The notes under the pieces are model-generated. The model worked only from the letters and a program-made list of their open reading frames with translations. It searched no databases and was not told where the DNA came from. From Saccharothrix australiensis (GTDB lineage Bacteria; Actinomycetota; Actinomycetes; Mycobacteriales; Pseudonocardiaceae), in NCBI RefSeq assembly GCF_003634935.1, contig NZ_RBXO01000001.1, positions 3,435,501 to 3,499,500 on the forward strand: DNA of 64,000 nt, written 5' to 3'. This document shows, piece by piece, positions 61,545 to 64,000 of this stretch; the stretch's first letter is position 1; each line of letters opens with the position of its first letter. Position numbers and translations under genes: made by a program.

Positions 61545-62966
61545 ATGACGGCGAAGATCTTCGGCCCGGACGGCGTGCAGCCGCTGCCCGAGTTCGAACG
61601 CGACGCTCTGAACATGGCCCGCGAGCTCCAGGAGCGCGGTGTCAACCACGGCGACCGGGTCCTGCTCAAGGCGGGCAACTCGGCCGGGTACGTGTGCGCC
61701 CTGCTCGCCCTCATGCACGTGGGCGCGTCCATCGTGCTGGTCGACCACCAGGAGCAGCGCGAGTCGACGCGCGCGATCATCCGCCAGGCGGGCGTGAAGA
61801 TGTGCGTCGTGGACGACGACGCGCCGCTGCCCGACGGCGTGGCGCACCAGGTCACCGTCTTCGAGCTGATGGTCGCCGCGTCGGGCCGGGTGCCGTTGCA
61901 GGCCCGGCTGTCGGTCGGCGAGTGGTGCGAGCGGCCCGACGGCCTGGTCATGTGGTCCTCCGGCTCGACCGGCACGCCGAAGGGCGTGGTGAAGTCCGGC
62001 GGCTCGTTCCTGCGCAACCTGGACCGCAACCGCGCGCAGGTGGGGCACGTGGCGTCCGACGTGCTGGTGCCGCTGCTGCCGTTCTCCCACCAGTACGGGC
62101 TGTCGATGGTCCTCATCGCGTGGCTGGCCCGCTGCTCGCTGGTCATCGCGCCCTACAAGCGGCTGGACCGGGCGCTGACGATGGCCGCCCGGTGCGGCGG
62201 CACGGTGTTCGACGCGACACCCGCGACCTACCGCAGCATGCTGAACCTGACCCGCCGCCGCCCGGCGCTGCGCCCGGCCCTGGACGCCGCCCGGATGCTG
62301 TGCGTGGGCGCGGCACCGCTGGACCCGAACCTGGTGGACGAGTACGTCGCCGAGTACGGCCTGCCGCTGCTGGACAGCTACGGCAGCACCGAGCTGGGCA
62401 ACGTCTCCTTCGCCACGCCGGAGAACCCGGTGGCCTGCGGGCGCGCCATGCCGGGCCTGGAGCTGGCCGTCGTGGACGACGACGGCAACCGCCTGCCCGC
62501 CGGCGAGGTCGGGGAGGTCCTGGTCCGCACGCCGGACCTGATGACCGGCTACCTCGACCAGGACGGCGGCGTCGACCCGGTGCGGGTCGACTGGTACCCC
62601 AGCGGCGACCTCGGCTACCTGGACGAGCGGGACAACCTGCACGTGCTGGGCCGCAAGCTCGCGGTGCACCGCAACGGCCACACGCTCTACCCCGAGGTGA
62701 TCGAGCGGCGCGCCGCGCGGGCGGGCTGCTCCACCAAGGTCGTCGCCCTGCCCGACGACCGGCGCGGCAGCAGCCTGGTGTTCTTCGTCGAGGACGAGTC
62801 CGGCACGGACGCCGCCGTGTGGCGCGAGCGCATCAACGAGGTGCTGCCGCCCTGGGAGGCGCCCAACCGCGTCGTCGTGGTGGACCGCTTCCCGTTGAAC
62901 CGCAACGGCAAGCCGGACCGCGCCGCGCTGGAGCGGCAGGCGCTGGCCGACGCGGCGGCGAGCTGA
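61545..62966 (+). CDS. Stand-alone adenylate-forming ligase (starter-unit activation)
   Basis: A 473-residue ANL-superfamily enzyme. ATG at 61545 follows AAAGAGG by 4 bases. The ATP-binding P-loop SSGSTGTPKG is at residues 138-147, YGSTELG is the A5-type motif, SGDLGY begins at 353, and the catalytic Lys is 456 in NGKPDR. So the enzyme should form an acyl adenylate and pass it to an ACP or CoA thiol. The A4 region reads PFSHQYGLS and lacks the Asp typical of NRPS alpha-amino-acid domains. Similar small free-standing enzymes activate (beta-)amino acids in macrolactam pathways (VinM/VinN, IdnL1/IdnL7), and acyl-CoA ligases for guanidinobutyrate starters are an alternative. It overlaps the discrete AT gene by one base and heads an operon likely to load the PKS starter. 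The substrate is not determined. Confidence 0.8.
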   Translation: MTAKIFGPDGVQPLPEFERDALNMARELQERGVNHGDRVLLKAGNSAGYVCALLALMHVGASIVLVDHQEQRESTRAIIRQAGVKMCVVDDDAPLPDGVAHQVTVFELMVAASGRVPLQARLSVGEWCERPDGLVMWSSGSTGTPKGVVKSGGSFLRNLDRNRAQVGHVASDVLVPLLPFSHQYGLSMVLIAWLARCSLVIAPYKRLDRALTMAARCGGTVFDATPATYRSMLNLTRRRPALRPALDAARMLCVGAAPLDPNLVDEYVAEYGLPLLDSYGSTELGNVSFATPENPVACGRAMPGLELAVVDDDGNRLPAGEVGEVLVRTPDLMTGYLDQDGGVDPVRVDWYPSGDLGYLDERDNLHVLGRKLAVHRNGHTLYPEVIERRAARAGCSTKVVALPDDRRGSSLVFFVEDESGTDAAVWRERINEVLPPWEAPNRVVVVDRFPLNRNGKPDRAALERQALADAAAS

Positions 62967-63898
62967 TGGCCGACCGCACGGCGATGGTCTTCCCCGGCAT
63001 GGCACCCTCCGGTTTCGCCACGCTGGGCAAGTTCCTCGTGCTGGACCGCTTCGCGCGCGAGCGGGTCGCGGAGGCGTCCGAGGTCCTGGGCTACCCGCTG
63101 TTGGCGCGCCTGCGGGCCGACGGCGAGGACGGGTACTCCGCCGACGCCCAGGTCGCGTTCGTGGTGAGCTGCCTGGCCCTGGCCGACCGCGCCGAGCAGG
63201 TCCGGGGTGTGCGGGCGGACGTGGTCGCGTGCCCGAGCTTCGGGCAGAAGGCCGCCGCGGTCTACACGGGAGCGCTGTCCTTCGCCGACGCCGTCCGCTT
63301 CACCGTGGACCTCGCGCGGTGCGAGGAGGAGTACTTCGCCGGCTCGGACCTGGTGACGCACTGCGTGGTGCGGGTGCCGGAGGAGGCGTTCCACGACGTG
63401 CTGCGCGGCATGGCGGAGCGCGGCGAGTGGTACGACGTGTCCGGCCACCTCGACCGCGGCTTCCACCTGGTGTCGTTGAGCGAGCGCCACCTGGACGCGT
63501 TCATCGCCGACATCCGCGCCGCGGGCGGGTACTCGATGCACACCATGCGCCCGCCGGTGCACGCGGCGGCGTTCACGCCGTTGCGGCACAAGGCGGAAGC
63601 GGAGGTCTTCACCCGCTACACCATCGGCGCGCCGCGCATCCCCGTGGTGGCCGACCAGGACGGTGCGCTGGTCGAGACCGCGGACGCCATGCGGACCATG
63701 CTGCTGGACACCTTCGACCGCGCGATCCGCTGGCCCGACGTGGTCGCGGGGCTGCGCCGGCTGGACGTGGGCACGGTCGTGTTCGCGGGCCAGGACAACC
63801 TGTTCCACCGCCTCGACGTCACGGCGGAGGCGTTCCGCGTGGTCGCGCTGAACCCCAAGAACGCCCTGCTGCCGCCGAAAACCGCCCGATCCGCCTGA
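62966..63898 (+). CDS. Discrete acyltransferase, VinK-like starter-loading AT
   Basis: A 310-residue free-standing protein of the malonyl-CoA:ACP acyltransferase fold. The ATG overlaps the ligase stop (TGATG), which implies translational coupling. The opening VFPGMAPSGF corresponds to the FPGQG motif. The nucleophile elbow is degenerate, CPSFGQ with Ser 91 in place of GHSxG, and the His at 199 lies in PVHAAAF at the HAFH position. The 108-residue Ser-His spacing is normal for ATs. Loss of the conserved His beside the Ser argues against a malonyl transferase. Among known families, VinK-type enzymes that move an aminoacyl or dipeptidyl group from a small ACP to the PKS loading ACP are the best fit, and guanidinobutyryl-loading ATs are another option. 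It should be cytoplasmic and act on the loading module upstream of this window. Confidence 0.7.
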   Translation: MADRTAMVFPGMAPSGFATLGKFLVLDRFARERVAEASEVLGYPLLARLRADGEDGYSADAQVAFVVSCLALADRAEQVRGVRADVVACPSFGQKAAAVYTGALSFADAVRFTVDLARCEEEYFAGSDLVTHCVVRVPEEAFHDVLRGMAERGEWYDVSGHLDRGFHLVSLSERHLDAFIADIRAAGGYSMHTMRPPVHAAAFTPLRHKAEAEVFTRYTIGAPRIPVVADQDGALVETADAMRTMLLDTFDRAIRWPDVVAGLRRLDVGTVVFAGQDNLFHRLDVTAEAFRVVALNPKNALLPPKTARSA

Positions 63899-63906
63899 GG
63901 ACGCCG

Positions 63907-64000
63907 ATGAACACCGAGTGGTTCCGCCACTTCCACGACGCGCCCGCCGGCGCGCCGCGCCTGATCTGCTTCCCGCACGCGGGCGGCGCGGCCAGCGCGT
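63907..64000 (+). CDS. Type II thioesterase, 3'-truncated by window edge
   Basis: The first 31 codons of a gene beginning MNTEWFRHFHDAPAG. The segment LICFPHAGGAASA is the N-terminal signature of external type II thioesterases, which clear wrongly loaded ACPs in PKS and NRPS systems. GAGG at 63897-63900 lies 6 bases before the ATG and overlaps the stop of the AT gene, so it belongs to the same operon. The catalytic Ser lies outside the window, so activity cannot be judged. A peptidase of the alpha/beta-hydrolase fold, as in macrolactam clusters, is less likely from this N-terminus. Confidence 0.75.
   Translation, partial: MNTEWFRHFHDAPAGAPRLICFPHAGGAASA

Overview
This window is very GC-rich, strongly codon-biased DNA from an actinomycete. 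The style would suit Streptomyces, Micromonospora or the Saccharothrix/Actinosynnema/Amycolatopsis group, but nothing here fixes the genus. Almost all of it is one modular (cis-AT) type I polyketide synthase cluster.

Bases 2-59455 hold five consecutive plus-strand PKS genes. The first is cut by the left edge of the window. Together they carry twelve extension modules (numbered w1-w12 here) and a terminal thioesterase: gene 1 = w1 (partial)-w4, gene 2 = w5-w6, gene 3 = w7-w9, gene 4 = w10, gene 5 = w11-w12-TE. Eleven of the twelve modules are KS-AT-DH-KR-ACP and the other (w6) is KS-AT-KR-ACP. No enoylreductase is present. AT motifs predict malonyl-CoA for w1-w4 and w8-w11, and methylmalonyl-CoA for w5, w6, w7 and w12. 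If the genes act in map order, the carbonyl half of the product is a 2-methyl hexaene (C2-C13, methyls at C2 and C12), then C14-methyl and C15-hydroxyl, then a further pentaene (C16-C25, methyl at C16) made by w5-w1. KS sequence motifs support this order independently, including the gene 2 to gene 3 hand-over.

After the PKS genes lies a short convergent region with two near-copy hairpin terminators. It is followed by a minus-strand membrane glycosyltransferase of the polyprenyl-phosphate-sugar type. Divergent from that gene is a translationally coupled plus-strand set: a stand-alone adenylate-forming ligase, a discrete acyltransferase resembling the aminoacyl-loading ATs of macrolactam pathways (VinK type), and the first codons of a type II thioesterase cut by the right edge. 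Ligase plus discrete AT suggests an amino-acid-derived starter loaded in trans, which would make the product a polyene macrolactam. That is inference: the loading module is outside the window.

The PKS genes appear to form two transcription units. Genes 1-2 end at a perfect 11-bp hairpin with a T-rich tail (27781-27822). Genes 3-5 start after a 338-bp intergenic region. That promoter region and the promoter region of the ligase operon share an unusual triple YAGGGG array with identical 10+11-bp spacing, a good candidate for a common activator site. Three methylmalonyl AT domains (w5, w6, w7) are almost identical at DNA level and have lower-GC, TTG/GTT-rich codon use, which points to recent domain copying or gene conversion.
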